Positions 15,127 to 24,617 of a DNA stretch of 64,000 nucleotides are shown one piece after another (positions within the stretch are counted from its first letter, which is position 1; each line of letters opens with the position of its first letter). A program made the translations under genes and the position numbers. This stretch comes from an uncultured Erythrobacter sp. (GTDB lineage: Bacteria; Pseudomonadota; Alphaproteobacteria; Sphingomonadales; Sphingomonadaceae), in the NCBI GenBank assembly GCA_947488755.1, contig CANLAD010000001.1:1-64000 (forward strand), written 5' to 3'. Below the pieces are notes generated by a model. The model searched no databases and was not told the origin of the DNA. It was given only the letters and a program-made list of their open reading frames with translations.

Positions 15127-17559
15127 ATGGTAGCGATGGACAACACAGCAGATAGCCCGGATAGCGCCCGTGACCGGGCGGTTTCGGGCGATATTCGAAC
15201 TCCTGTGGCGGGGCTGAAGATCGTCGCGGCAGCGCTGGCCTGCGCTACGCTGGCCGCGTGCGGTGGGGGATCGGGCGGAGAACCGCTCGCCGTCACCCGG
15301 CCACCACCTCCGCCGCCACCCCCTCCGCCCCCGCCACCTCCTGCTCCGCCGTCGACCAATTTCGATACGGCCGAGTTTCGACGTTCGGACGGTCCCGCGT
15401 TTCACGGAGCGGATGCGGCCTGGCAGGACGGAGCGACCGGCGAAGGGGCCACCATCGCCATCATCGACAGCGGGATCGACAGCGACAGTCCGGAATTTGC
15501 AGGGCGCATTCATCCCCGGTCGCAGGATGTCGCGGGCAATCGCGGAATCGATCCACAAAACGATCACGGTACGAACGTCGCACTGATCGCCGCCGCTGCA
15601 CGCGACGGCAACGGCGTGCTGGGAACAGCTTTCGACGCGCAGGTGCTCGCAATCCGCGCTGACATGCCCGGTTCTTGCGGTGTCGACACGCCCCAGGATC
15701 CGACGCTGGGATGCCAGTTCGCCGATACAGACATTGCTGCTGGCATTGATCTCGCAGTTCAGGCGAGGGCGAATGTCATCAACATCAGTCTGGGGGGCAG
15801 CGCTGCGTCGCAGCGCGTGCTGAACGCCGTTCAGCGCGCCTCCGATGCCGGGATCGTCGTCGTGGTGTCTGCGGGCAATGCCGGCGATGGCAGCCATTCC
15901 AGCATCGATCCGAACGAACCCGATCCATTCGCGACCGACCTTGTTTCGGCGGGCAATGGCAATGTCATCATCGTCGGGTCTGTCGATGAAGCTGGTCAGT
16001 TTTCCGATTTTTCCAATCGCGCCGGAGGATCGGCCAGTTCCTTTCTCGCTGCGCGGGGAGAACGCATTTGCTGCGTGTATCAGGACGGCGAGGTTTTCGT
16101 CGAAACGATCGATGGCCAGCAATTCGTGACCCTGTTTTCCGGCACCAGCTTCGCCGCGCCGCAAGTGGCCGGTGCGGTTGCATTGCTCGCACAGGCGTTC
16201 CCGAACCTCGACGGGCAGGAAATCACGGAGATACTGCTCGATACGGCACGCGATGCTGGCGCGGCGGGCGCGGATGCGATTTACGGCAGCGGCATCCTTG
16301 ATATCGCCGCCGCATTTCAGCCGCAGGGCACGACACGGTTGGCGGGCACGCAGAATGTGCTCGCGCTGGCCGACGATTTCGCGATCGGATCGGCGGCGAT
16401 GGGAGACGCGCTGAACGGCGCATCGCTCTCTACGATCATTACCGATCGCTATAATCGCGCCTATACCCTTCAGCTTGGTCAGCAGACCCGCAACGCTGCG
16501 CAGGTTCAGCGGCTGCGCGGCGTGGTCGAACGCGGCGGGATCACGCGCGCCGCTGCGGGAGACGCGATGGCGCTGGCGGTAACCGTCGGCGAAGGGCAAC
16601 GTGGCGGGGGATTGGACTGGGCGCCATCGCTGCGGCTCACGCCGGATGAGGCGGAGGGCGCAAGAGTGCTTGCGGCGAGAGCCGCCGCCCGGATCGCGCC
16701 GGACGTGCAGATCGGGCTTGCCTTCGGTCGGGGCGCGGCGGGACTGACCGCACAATTGCAGGGCAGCGCGCGTCCTGCCTTCCTGATCGCGCCCGAAGCG
16801 GCGGGCGATGCCGGGTTTCTTCAGACCGGCGATCTCGCAGTCGCGATGAGGCGCACGTTCGGCGAGTGGGGCGTGACCGTTTCGGCGGAGCGCGGACGTG
16901 CATGGATTGCGGACCAGCGCGGCGGCCGCATGGATGCGCTCGCGCCGCGTGATCGTCGACCCAATTCGACCCTCGCTGTCACAGCCGACCGCCAGTGGAG
17001 CGGGCTTGACGCGACGGTCGGTGTGTCGTGGCTCTTGGAACAAGGCACCTTGCTGGGTGGTCATTTCAATCCTGCGGTCGGCTTTGAGAGTGCGGACAGC
17101 TTGTTCCTCGATGCAGCGCTCGCGCAGGACATCGGCAATGCCTGGCGCATCGGAGGGAGTCTGCGCGCCGGACTGACCCGGCCGCGCGGCGGCGCGCTGA
17201 TCGGCGATGGGTCGCAAATTCACACCCGCGGTTGGTCCTTCGACATTGCGCGCCGGGATCTGCTGGCACAGGGCGACCGCTTCGGTTTCCGCGTCAGCCA
17301 GCCCCTGCGGGTGAGCGGCGGCGCGATCCGGTTCGACCTGCCGGTCGGCTACGATTACGCTACCGAAAGCGCGATTTTCGGGCGGCAGGATCTCTCGCTG
17401 ACACCTGGCGGACGCGAGGTCATGAGCGAGCTTAACTGGAGCGGCCCGATCGGCGTCGCCTACGCCTCCGCAAGCATATTCCACCGGCGCGAGCCGGGCC
17501 ATTTCGCCGACACGCCCGACGATATAGGCGCGCTCATCACCCTCAACGCCGCATTCTAA
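15127..17559 (+). CDS. S8 subtilisin-like autotransporter protease with lipobox and polyproline linker
   Basis: 810 residues. A 40-residue N-terminal extension ends in a lipobox, ATLAAC (C45), then a run of 14-15 prolines (residues ~59-72). The subtilase domain carries the catalytic triad D114 (AIIDSGID), H147 (NDHGTNVALIAAA) and S341 (FSGTSFAAPQVAGA) with oxyanion N251 (SAGNAG). After residue ~400 the sequence changes to alternating beta strands ending in phenylalanine (LITLNAAF), as in an autotransporter barrel, so the protein probably presents the protease at the outer membrane. A lipobox together with a barrel is unusual. An in-frame second ATG at 15136 is an alternative start; neither has a clear ribosome binding site. 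Confidence 0.9.
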   Translation: MVAMDNTADSPDSARDRAVSGDIRTPVAGLKIVAAALACATLAACGGGSGGEPLAVTRPPPPPPPPPPPPPPAPPSTNFDTAEFRRSDGPAFHGADAAWQDGATGEGATIAIIDSGIDSDSPEFAGRIHPRSQDVAGNRGIDPQNDHGTNVALIAAAARDGNGVLGTAFDAQVLAIRADMPGSCGVDTPQDPTLGCQFADTDIAAGIDLAVQARANVINISLGGSAASQRVLNAVQRASDAGIVVVVSAGNAGDGSHSSIDPNEPDPFATDLVSAGNGNVIIVGSVDEAGQFSDFSNRAGGSASSFLAARGERICCVYQDGEVFVETIDGQQFVTLFSGTSFAAPQVAGAVALLAQAFPNLDGQEITEILLDTARDAGAAGADAIYGSGILDIAAAFQPQGTTRLAGTQNVLALADDFAIGSAAMGDALNGASLSTIITDRYNRAYTLQLGQQTRNAAQVQRLRGVVERGGITRAAAGDAMALAVTVGEGQRGGGLDWAPSLRLTPDEAEGARVLAARAAARIAPDVQIGLAFGRGAAGLTAQLQGSARPAFLIAPEAAGDAGFLQTGDLAVAMRRTFGEWGVTVSAERGRAWIADQRGGRMDALAPRDRRPNSTLAVTADRQWSGLDATVGVSWLLEQGTLLGGHFNPAVGFESADSLFLDAALAQDIGNAWRIGGSLRAGLTRPRGGALIGDGSQIHTRGWSFDIARRDLLAQGDRFGFRVSQPLRVSGGAIRFDLPVGYDYATESAIFGRQDLSLTPGGREVMSELNWSGPIGVAYASASIFHRREPGHFADTPDDIGALITLNAAF

Positions 17560-17569
17560 TAAGGCACCA

Positions 17570-18643
17570 CTACTCCGGCATCCCCGCCTCGCGTGCGAAC
17601 ATATAGGCGCGCTCGACCAGCGGAGCGACGCGGTCGCTCATCGCCTTGGCGTGGGACGACGACGCAGTGCCGTCGATCACGCGCTTCTTGATCCCCTGCA
17701 TGATCCCCGCCAGCCGGAACAGGTTGTAGGCGAAATACCAGTCCATCGGCGGCACGGGATAGCCGGTGCGCGCAACGTAGCGCTCGACCGCTTCGGCCTG
17801 CGAGGGAATGCCGAGCGCTTCCAGATCCAGCCCGAGCAGCCCGGCGCGTCCATCGGCGGGGTTGTGCCAATTGAGCATGAGATAGCTGAAATCCGCAATC
17901 GGATCGCCGAGCGTCGAAAGCTCCCAATCAAGCACCGCGATGATGCGCGGTTCGTCATGGGCGAAGATCACGTTGTCGAGCCGATAGTCGCCATGCACCA
18001 CGCTCGATTCATGCTGCGGCGGGATCGTCTCGGGCAGCCACTCGATCAGCCGCTCCATCTGCGGCATGTGCTCGGTCTCGGAAAGCTTGTACTGTTTGGA
18101 CCAGCGCGCGATCTGGCGCGCGCAGTAATCGATCGGCTTGCCATAATCGCCAAGGCCGATCTGCTCGGGCTTGTTGAGGTGCAGCTGCGCCATAGTGTCT
18201 ATCAGCGCATGATAGATCGCGCGCCGCTCCTCCGGCTCCATCCCCGGCAGTGCGCCGTTCCAAAGCGAACGCCCGTCCGCCATGCTCATCACGAAGAATT
18301 TGGAGCCGATGACCTCGGGGTCTTCGCACAGGCCATACGTTTTCGGCACCGGAAAGCCGGTCGGATGCAGCCCGGTCATCGCCTTGTATTCACGATCGAC
18401 CGCGTGGGCGGACGGCAACAGTTTGCCGAAGGGCTGGCGGCGCAGGACGTAGTTTCGGGACGGGGTTTCCATCTTGTAGGTCGGGTTGGACTGGCCACCC
18501 TTGAATTTGGTGTAGCTGATCGGCCCTTCAAAGCCTTCGACATTGGCGTTGAACCACTCTGTCAGCGCCTCGAGGTCCAGTTGGTCCTTTTCTGTCACCT
18601 CTACGGTGCCGACCATCTCCTTGTCGAAATCGATGTCGGTCAT
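17570..18643 (-). CDS. aminoglycoside-phosphotransferase-fold kinase (ACAD10/11 N-domain, LvaA-like)
   Basis: 357 residues from ATG 18643 (AAAAGG upstream). Kinase-like features: glycine-rich KFKGGQSNPTY, NYVLRRQPFG, catalytic loop SVVHGDYRLDNVIF and metal-binding VLDWELSTLGDPIADF. This subgroup is fused to acyl-CoA dehydrogenase in vertebrate ACAD10/ACAD11 and stands alone as LvaA in Pseudomonas, where it phosphorylates 4-hydroxyacyl-CoA so that an ACAD-like partner can rearrange it. A matching ACAD11-like gene lies two genes upstream (20142-21485), so a role in 4-hydroxy acid catabolism is likely but inferred. Head-to-tail downstream of the alcohol dehydrogenase. Confidence 0.85.
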   Translation of the reverse strand: MTDIDFDKEMVGTVEVTEKDQLDLEALTEWFNANVEGFEGPISYTKFKGGQSNPTYKMETPSRNYVLRRQPFGKLLPSAHAVDREYKAMTGLHPTGFPVPKTYGLCEDPEVIGSKFFVMSMADGRSLWNGALPGMEPEERRAIYHALIDTMAQLHLNKPEQIGLGDYGKPIDYCARQIARWSKQYKLSETEHMPQMERLIEWLPETIPPQHESSVVHGDYRLDNVIFAHDEPRIIAVLDWELSTLGDPIADFSYLMLNWHNPADGRAGLLGLDLEALGIPSQAEAVERYVARTGYPVPPMDWYFAYNLFRLAGIMQGIKKRVIDGTASSSHAKAMSDRVAPLVERAYMFAREAGMPE

Positions 18644-18675
18644 GCTGCCTTTTCCTGCCTGAATCGCGCCCGCCG

Positions 18676-18708
18676 TGAGACACCCAACCGGCCTTTTTGC
18701 GAAACTTG
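18676..18708 (-). promoter_or_regulatory. copy A of a 33-bp repeated upstream motif
   Basis: On the plus strand TGAGACACC, ten variable bases, then TTTTGCGAAACTTG. The same two blocks at the same spacing occur at 42874-42906. Here the motif lies 33-65 nt upstream of the start codon of the kinase-like gene, read on the minus strand as CAAGTTTCGCAAAA-N10-GGTGTCTCA. It may be a promoter, operator or structured leader; no known site matches. Confidence 0.45.
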
Positions 18709-18865
18709 GGAAAGTCCACAAAGCCGCAGAATCTCTAGGTCCGCGGGCCGACACACGCGCCCAATGTGTGACCTTACAAATTCGATTATGTCTGCCATGT
18801 CATGTCGTCCTTCCGACCGGGTCTACGCAAATCCGCCGATGTAGGACAGGAATGCGTCGCGACCC

Positions 18866-19954
18866 TCAATCGAACACCACAACGCTGCGCGCGGAATGCC
18901 CTTCGCGCAGCTTGTCGAAGCCGGCATTCACGTCTTCCAGCCCGATCCGCTCGGCGATGATCGTGTCGAGATCGAGCATTCCGCGCATGTAGAAATCGAC
19001 CAGGCGCGGCAGGTCGACCGGGAAGTGGTTCATCCCCATGATCGCGCCCATCAGTTTCTTGCCGCCCAGAAGGTCCATTGCGCTGAGTCCGACCTTGCAG
19101 TCGAGCGGCATCATGCCGAGGACCACCGCCGTGCCTCCGCGTCGGAGCGAGGCGACTGCGAGGTCGGCGGCAGCCTGCCTGCCAACCGCTTCAATCCCGT
19201 AATCGACCCCGCCACCGGAGATCGTGAGGATTTGCTGTGCCGCGTCTTCTGCCAGCGCATCGACGGTGTGCGTCGCGCCCAGACTCTCTGCAAGTGCGCG
19301 CTTTTCGGGCAGCGGATCCGCGGCGATCACCTTGCCAGCGCCCGCGATCCGCGCGGCGTTGATCGCGGCGAGGCCCACGCCGCCGCACCCGATCACCGCG
19401 ACTGATTGCCCAGGCGTAACCGCGCAGGCGTTGAAGATCGTGCCCGCCCCGGTCGTGACCGCGCAGCCGATTACCGCCGCACGGTCGAACGGCATCTCCT
19501 TGTCGATCGCGACACAGGCGTTTTCGTGGATCAGCATCTGTTCGGACAGCGCCGAGAGATTGAGCATCTGTGCCACGGGAGCGCCATCGGCGCGGGCCAT
19601 TCGCGGCGCATCATTCTTGGTCCGGCGTGTCCCGCCCCCGAGGCACAGCGCCATGCGCCCGGTGACGCAAAACTCACAGCGCCCGCAGAATGAGGTGAGG
19701 CACGTCACGACGTGATCGCCCGGCTTCACTGCGGAGACTTCGCTGCCAACGGCGCGGACCACACCTGCCGCCTCGTGCCCCGGAATGCAGGGCAGGGGGT
19801 GGGGGTAGGCGCCGTCGATGAAATGCAGGTCCGAGTGGCACAGCCCGCAGGCGCGCGTATCGATCAGCACTTCGCGCGGTTGCGGTTCAGCGTATTCGAC
19901 GTCGGCGATGGTCAGGCCTTCGCCCGGTCTTTCCAGAATGGCTGCTTTTGCCAT
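18866..19954 (-). CDS. zinc-dependent alcohol dehydrogenase (class III-like)
   Basis: 362 residues. MDR-type features: catalytic-zinc ligands in ACGLCHSDLHF and IPGHEAAGVV, the structural-zinc cluster with cysteines in TSFCGRCEFCVTGRMALC, and the Rossmann motif VIGCGGVGLAAIN. The family oxidises primary alcohols or glutathione adducts with NAD. It sits between an ACAD gene (upstream, across a palindromic repeat) and the kinase-like gene (downstream). Substrate not determined. Confidence 0.92.
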   Translation of the reverse strand: MAKAAILERPGEGLTIADVEYAEPQPREVLIDTRACGLCHSDLHFIDGAYPHPLPCIPGHEAAGVVRAVGSEVSAVKPGDHVVTCLTSFCGRCEFCVTGRMALCLGGGTRRTKNDAPRMARADGAPVAQMLNLSALSEQMLIHENACVAIDKEMPFDRAAVIGCAVTTGAGTIFNACAVTPGQSVAVIGCGGVGLAAINAARIAGAGKVIAADPLPEKRALAESLGATHTVDALAEDAAQQILTISGGGVDYGIEAVGRQAAADLAVASLRRGGTAVVLGMMPLDCKVGLSAMDLLGGKKLMGAIMGMNHFPVDLPRLVDFYMRGMLDLDTIIAERIGLEDVNAGFDKLREGHSARSVVVFD

Positions 19955-19971
19955 ACATCACTTCCCTTCTT

Positions 19972-20122
19972 CCCCTCTTCTTAAGAGGAGGGGTAACGAG
20001 ATTTTGCGGCTTGCCGTTTGGTAGCTGTGGGGTGGTTTTTCCGCTGCGCCGTTGCGCGGCTCCCCCGGAACAAGTCCGGGGTCGAAACCACCCCCCGACC
20101 CCCTCCTTTGAAAAGGAGGGGG
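19972..20122. repeat. nested palindromic intercistronic element, copy 1
   Basis: Read on the minus strand: hairpin CCCCCTCCTTTTCAAAGGAGG (20122 down to 20099), then GGGGTGGTTT paired with AAACCACCCC (20094-20085 and 20038-20029) enclosing an inner CCCGGA/TCCGGG hairpin, then CCCCTCCTCTTAAGAAGAGG ending at 19972. It lies between an ACAD stop (20142) and the alcohol dehydrogenase ribosome binding site. A second copy with the same architecture and the same orientation relative to its genes is at 25767-25894. Confidence 0.8.
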
Positions 20123-20141
20123 AGTGCGTATGGCCGTTGCC

Positions 20142-21485
20142 CTAAGCCCCGCTCGCCGCCATCGCCGCGCCGGTTGCCGCTGCACTACCCGCGCTTGCGC
20201 TGCGGGCATCGCTGCCGCGAAGGGCGTTAGCGGTATCACTTGCCTGCGGTTCGTGCTTGCCGAATTCCATGCGCGCGATCGAGCGGGCGTGAACCTCATC
20301 CGGGCCATCGGCAAGCCGCAGCGTGCGCTGATGGGCGTAGGCTGCGGCAAGACCGTAATCGTCCGACACACCCCCACCGCCATGGGCCTGGATCGCGTCG
20401 TCGATGATCTTGAGCGCCATATTCGGCGCCTGCACCTTGATCATCGCGATTTCCTGCTTGGCCGCCTTGTTACCGACCTTGTCCATCATGTCGGCAGCCT
20501 TGAGGCACAAGAGGCGCGTCATATCGATGTCGATGCGCGCGCGCGCCACGCGCTCTTCCCAGACGGAGTGCTTGTAGATTGGCTTGCCGAACGCCTCGCG
20601 CTCCTGAAGCCGCTTGCACATCTTCTCCAGCGCTTCCTCGGCGACGCCGATGGTTCGCATGCAATGGTGGATGCGGCCCGGGCCGAGGCGCCCTTGTGCG
20701 ATCTCGAAGCCGCGCCCTTCGCCCAGAAGCATGTTCGTGGCGGGGACGCGCACGTCCTTCATTTCGACTTCCATGTGGCCGTGCGGGGCATCGTCATAGC
20801 CGAACACAGGCAGGTGGCGGATGATGTTCACGCCCTTCGCCTCGATCGGCATCAGCACCATGGATTGCTGCTGATGGCGGTTCGCTTCGAAATCGGTCTT
20901 GCCCATGACGATCGCGACCTTGCAGCGCGGATCGCCGAGGCCAGAGGACCACCATTTGCGCCCATTGATGACGTATTCGTCGCCGTCCCGTTCGATCCGC
21001 GTTTCGATATTCGTCGCGTCGGAAGAGGCAGTGTTGGGTTCGGTCATCAGGAAGGCGGAGCGGATTTCGCCGTTCATCAGCGGCTTCAGCCATTCTTCCT
21101 TTTGCTCGCGCGTGCCGTAGCGGTGGAACACTTCCATGTTGCCGGTATCGGGGGCGGAGCAATTAAAGACTTCGCTCGCCCAGCCGATCCGGCCCATCTC
21201 CTCGGCGCACAGCGCGTATTCGAGATTGGTGAGGCCCGGCCCTTCGAATTCAAACGTGTCATCGACGTGATGGTGGCTTTCGTTGCGCGGCGGCATGAAC
21301 AGGTTCCACAGGCCCTGATCTTTGGCGAGCTTCTTCTTGTCCTCGATGACCTGGATGACCTTCCAGCGGTCGCCCTCGGCATCCTGTTCGGCATAGGTGC
21401 CAAGGTTCGGGCGGATATGCTGCTCGATGAAATCGCGCACGCGGCCTGCCCAGTAAGCCTGACGTTCTGTCGGTTCGAAATCCAT
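20142..21485 (-). CDS. acyl-CoA dehydrogenase, ACAD11/LvaC-like
   Basis: 447 residues. ACAD landmarks: [20 protein letters not shown] (flavin-side loop), [32 protein letters not shown] and [18 protein letters not shown], and [21 protein letters not shown] at the C-terminal active-site helix. This variant resembles the dehydrogenase half of ACAD10/11 and Pseudomonas LvaC, which act with a kinase-like partner on 4-hydroxyacyl-CoA. The last ~30 residues are an Ala/Ser-rich tail. Same strand as the alcohol dehydrogenase and kinase-like genes, consistent with one operon. Confidence 0.9.
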   Translation of the reverse strand: MDFEPTERQAYWAGRVRDFIEQHIRPNLGTYAEQDAEGDRWKVIQVIEDKKKLAKDQGLWNLFMPPRNESHHHVDDTFEFEGPGLTNLEYALCAEEMGRIGWASEVFNCSAPDTGNMEVFHRYGTREQKEEWLKPLMNGEIRSAFLMTEPNTASSDATNIETRIERDGDEYVINGRKWWSSGLGDPRCKVAIVMGKTDFEANRHQQQSMVLMPIEAKGVNIIRHLPVFGYDDAPHGHMEVEMKDVRVPATNMLLGEGRGFEIAQGRLGPGRIHHCMRTIGVAEEALEKMCKRLQEREAFGKPIYKHSVWEERVARARIDIDMTRLLCLKAADMMDKVGNKAAKQEIAMIKVQAPNMALKIIDDAIQAHGGGGVSDDYGLAAAYAHQRTLRLADGPDEVHARSIARMEFGKHEPQASDTANALRGSDARSASAGSAAATGAAMAASGA

Positions 21486-21600
21486 GGCGGTTTTCCTCTC
21501 TCGTCTCGCGTGTTCGAATCTTTCTCGCCCTAAGCGTGGCAGACGGCCACCCTCGCGCCAAGCTCTCTTTTGCTACAGGGCCTACGATGCAGCACGGGGC

Positions 21601-23082
21601 TTACGGCGTCATCGAGTGCGCGTCCGGATCGGCGCGGGCGGCGTTGGATATGGGATCGAGCGGCTCGGCATCATGCGCCGCACGCCGCGAAGCCAACCGG
21701 GCCAGCCGTGCCTCGTGCTCGTCGCGGCCAATGGGGAAACTGCCCAGCCAGTACGCTGCGAAAAATGCGAGGATGAATGTCGCTCCCCCGAAATAGAGCA
21801 CAATATTCGTGATGACCTGCGACGACACGGCGCCCGGATCGGAATCGGTGGGCAAGCCCGCAAGACCTATGATCTGGCCGGTCAGGAAAATGCCGGCTCC
21901 GGTGGCGCATTTCTGGATCAGCCAATTGCCCGAATAGAACGCGGCCTCGGCCCGGCGGTCGGTGCGCTCCTCGAATGCTTCGACGATTTCGGCAATCATG
22001 GACGTTGCCGAAATCATCATCACGACGCCCAGAGTGTTGCCGAACAGCAGAAACGCGAAATACCCCAGCGTCGAAGGCGTCGTGCCGGGTTCGGGCCAAA
22101 ATCCGGCGAGCAGCAGTCCGTAGGGGGTCAAACCGATCGCCATCGACCCGATTGCCGCGAGCGCAGCGGTTCGAGCCTTGCCCCACTTGCGATGCATCGG
22201 CCCGACGATCAGGAACATCAGCACGACCGACAGAAACAGTGTCACGGGGAACAGGATCAGGTCGTTCTCGCCCAATTGCCAGACGAACAGATTGAGATAA
22301 TTGAGGATCGAGAACGTCATCCCCTGCGTCACGTATGCGGCGAGCGCTCCGGCGGCGAAGATCAGGAAGCTGCGTTCAGAAAAGGCCTCGACGATCTCGG
22401 AAAAAGCGCCGCTCATGGTGAAGGGCGGTGGGCGGCGTTCGGGCCAGTGCGCCACGATGCGATGTTGTCCAGCAGCCGACCCGATGACCGACAGCGCGAT
22501 CAGCGCGGCGCCGAATATCCCGAACGGCATGTAGCCGTCCTGAGTCAGCAACCCGTCCGACCCCGGCATGAAGACCGTATAGGCCAGCACCATCATCAAG
22601 ATACCGCCCAGCCATCCCGACAGGAAGCGATAGCGGAACAGCGTCGTTCGCTCGTCGTAATCTTGCGTGATCTCCGGAACGAGGCTGACCGAGGGAACTT
22701 CGCACGCGGACAGCAGAACCCGCACGGCAATAGCGATACCGACCAATCCTGCGAAACTGGGCGCTTCTCCGCCGGGCGGGGACCACAGCAGCACCCAGAC
22801 CAGCGCGAGCGGGATGGGCGCGATGTAGAGCCACGGCAGGCGGCGGCCCCACCGCGTATAGGTGCGGTCCGAGAGATTGCCGATAATCGGATCGACCACC
22901 GCATCGACCAGCAGCGCGATCAGCAGCGCCAGGCTGACGAGCTGCGCGTCCATGCCCAGCACCTGGTTGTAGAAGATCAGCAGGAAGAACGAAAACCCGA
23001 GATCCTTGACCCCGAACGCGACCGCCCCCGATCCGTGAATAAGCTTCAGTCGCTGGGAAATGGGGCCTTCGACAAAGCTCAT
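21601..23082 (-). CDS. GPH-type (melibiose symporter-like) MFS transporter
   Basis: 493 residues from ATG 23082. Twelve hydrophobic helices. The glycoside-pentoside-hexuronide pattern is clear: FGVKDLGFSFFLLIFYNQVLG in helix 1, LLIALLVDAVVDPIIGNLSD with RTYTRWGRRLPWLYIAPIP after helix 2. Members are sodium- or proton-coupled symporters; in sphingomonads this branch often accompanies acyl-CoA catabolic genes, so a hydrophobic acid is as likely a substrate as a sugar. The final ~45 residues are a soluble tail. Confidence 0.88.
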   Translation of the reverse strand: MSFVEGPISQRLKLIHGSGAVAFGVKDLGFSFFLLIFYNQVLGMDAQLVSLALLIALLVDAVVDPIIGNLSDRTYTRWGRRLPWLYIAPIPLALVWVLLWSPPGGEAPSFAGLVGIAIAVRVLLSACEVPSVSLVPEITQDYDERTTLFRYRFLSGWLGGILMMVLAYTVFMPGSDGLLTQDGYMPFGIFGAALIALSVIGSAAGQHRIVAHWPERRPPPFTMSGAFSEIVEAFSERSFLIFAAGALAAYVTQGMTFSILNYLNLFVWQLGENDLILFPVTLFLSVVLMFLIVGPMHRKWGKARTAALAAIGSMAIGLTPYGLLLAGFWPEPGTTPSTLGYFAFLLFGNTLGVVMMISATSMIAEIVEAFEERTDRRAEAAFYSGNWLIQKCATGAGIFLTGQIIGLAGLPTDSDPGAVSSQVITNIVLYFGGATFILAFFAAYWLGSFPIGRDEHEARLARLASRRAAHDAEPLDPISNAARADPDAHSMTP

Positions 23083-23306
23083 GCGGAGCGGTTTTCCATC
23101 ATTGTGCCTCTCGCGAATCCGGTCATCGCCCTGCTCCAACACCCACCCATGCCTTAGGGCACACATGGCCCGCGTCAACGCAAACGCCCGTGCTGGCCAT
23201 CTGACGCTACGGCAAGGGACGCCTACCCATTCCGCGCTTGCGGCGGCCATGCAAATCCTCTTAACGTCGCGGGTGTGGGAGCTTGAAGCTTAAGAGGAGT
23301 CGGCCC

Positions 23307-24530
23307 GTGACCGATCTTGCAACGACCGATAGTGCGAAGTCCGATCTGGAAACCTTCCGCGCCGAAACGCGGCAATGGCTGGAGGCCAACTGCCCAGCCG
23401 AAATGCGCGAGCCGGTGCGTGACGAGGAAGACGTCTATTGGGGCGGCCGCAACGCCACTTTCAAGAACGAGGCGCAGAAGGTGTGGTTCGAACGCAGCCT
23501 TGAAAAGGGCTACACCGTTCCCGCCTGGCCCAAGGAATATGGCGGAGCCGGGCTCACTGCCGCCGAAGCGAAGGTGCTGCGCCAGGAAATGGGCCGCATC
23601 AACGCCCGCCCGCCGCTGAGTTCTTTCGGCATCTGGATGCTCGGCCCGGCGCTTCTGCAATTCGGTACCGAGGAGCAGAAGAAGCGCTTTCTGGGCGAAA
23701 TCGCACGCGGTGAAATCCGCTGGTGTCAGGGCTACAGCGAGCCGGGCAGCGGCTCCGATCTCGTCAGCCTTCAGACCTATGGTGAGGACAAGGGCGACCA
23801 TTGGATCGTCAACGGCCAGAAGGTGTGGACCTCCTACGCCGACCAGTGCGACTGGATCTTCTGCCTCGTCCGCACCGACAAGGAGAACAAGTATCAGGGC
23901 ATCACCTTCATGCTGTTCGACATGGCGAGCGAAGGCGTCTCGACCAAGCCGATCAAGCTGATCAGCGGCAATTCGCCCTTCTGTGAAACCTTCATGGAAG
24001 ACGTGAAGGTGCCCAAATCCTACGGCGAAGGCGTGCCCGCCTATGTCGGCGAGATCAATCGCGGCTGGGACGTGGCGAAGTATCTGCTCGGCCATGAGCG
24101 CGAGATGATTTCTGGCGCGGGCGGCGGCGACCGCACCAGCGCAATCGGCGCGGCGATGAAGCGTCATGCGGCGAAAACCGGCGACGAAATCGACCCGGTC
24201 CTGCGCGCCGAACTGGCAATGTTCGACGTCGACGCGCTCGCCTATGGCGCGATGGGCGAGAAATTTCTCGACGAGATCAAGGTCGGCAAGGCGCATCCCG
24301 CGCAGCCCAACATGATGAAATATGTCGGGACCGAGCTCAACAAGCGCCGCCACGAGCTGATGATGGCGGCGGGCGGTTCGCGCAGTCTCGAATGGGAGAG
24401 CGAGGATACCGATGGCGGCAAGCCTGCGCGCAACTGGCTGCGGACCAAGGCGAATTCGATCGAGGGCGGCACCAGCGAAGTGATGCTCAACGTGATTTCG
24501 AAGCGCATCCTCGAACTGCCGGGATCCTGA
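23307..24530 (+). CDS. acyl-CoA dehydrogenase
   Basis: 407 residues with GTG start at 23307, chosen because AAGAGGAG lies 7 nt upstream; the frame opens 8 codons earlier without a site. Features: GYTVPAWPKEYGGAGLTAAE, WCQGYSEPGSGSDLVSLQ (substrate-side loop), VNGQKVWTSYADQCDWIF, and SIEGGTSEVMLNVISKRILE at the C-terminus. It is followed by a second, shorter ACAD (24618). Paired ACAD genes of this sort often form a heteromeric enzyme with one FAD-competent and one degenerate subunit; that is inference here. Divergent from the transporter. Confidence 0.92.
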   Translation: MTDLATTDSAKSDLETFRAETRQWLEANCPAEMREPVRDEEDVYWGGRNATFKNEAQKVWFERSLEKGYTVPAWPKEYGGAGLTAAEAKVLRQEMGRINARPPLSSFGIWMLGPALLQFGTEEQKKRFLGEIARGEIRWCQGYSEPGSGSDLVSLQTYGEDKGDHWIVNGQKVWTSYADQCDWIFCLVRTDKENKYQGITFMLFDMASEGVSTKPIKLISGNSPFCETFMEDVKVPKSYGEGVPAYVGEINRGWDVAKYLLGHEREMISGAGGGDRTSAIGAAMKRHAAKTGDEIDPVLRAELAMFDVDALAYGAMGEKFLDEIKVGKAHPAQPNMMKYVGTELNKRRHELMMAAGGSRSLEWESEDTDGGKPARNWLRTKANSIEGGTSEVMLNVISKRILELPGS

Positions 24531-24548
24531 TCCGAACCGACCGGTAAA

Positions 24549-24582
24549 TCGGGCCGCTTCCGCAACGACGGAGGCGGCCCGA
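24549..24582 (+). terminator. intercistronic hairpin between the two ACAD genes
   Basis: TCGGGCCGCTTCCG (24549-24562) pairs with CGGAGGCGGCCCGA (24569-24582), a 14-bp stem with one G-T pair and a 6-nt loop. No T-run follows, and the next gene begins 35 nt later, so partial termination or mRNA stabilisation is more likely than a full stop. Confidence 0.55.
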
Positions 24583-24617
24583 ACGACATTGACGATATCT
24601 TGAGAGGATAAACCCGA

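Noticed and set aside
15297..15348. CCx repeat array as a CRISPR or tandem repeat element
   Set aside because: It simply encodes the polyproline linker of the S8 protease with varied proline codons; no spacers.
15073..17502. 809-codon open frame on the minus strand
   Set aside because: It is antisense to the S8 protease, which has an intact catalytic triad; long antisense frames are common in high-GC DNA and this one is basic and shows no domain.
21484..23157. 557-codon plus-strand frame
   Set aside because: Antisense to the GPH transporter, whose twelve membrane segments are unmistakable; the product is His/Arg/Gln-rich without any fold.
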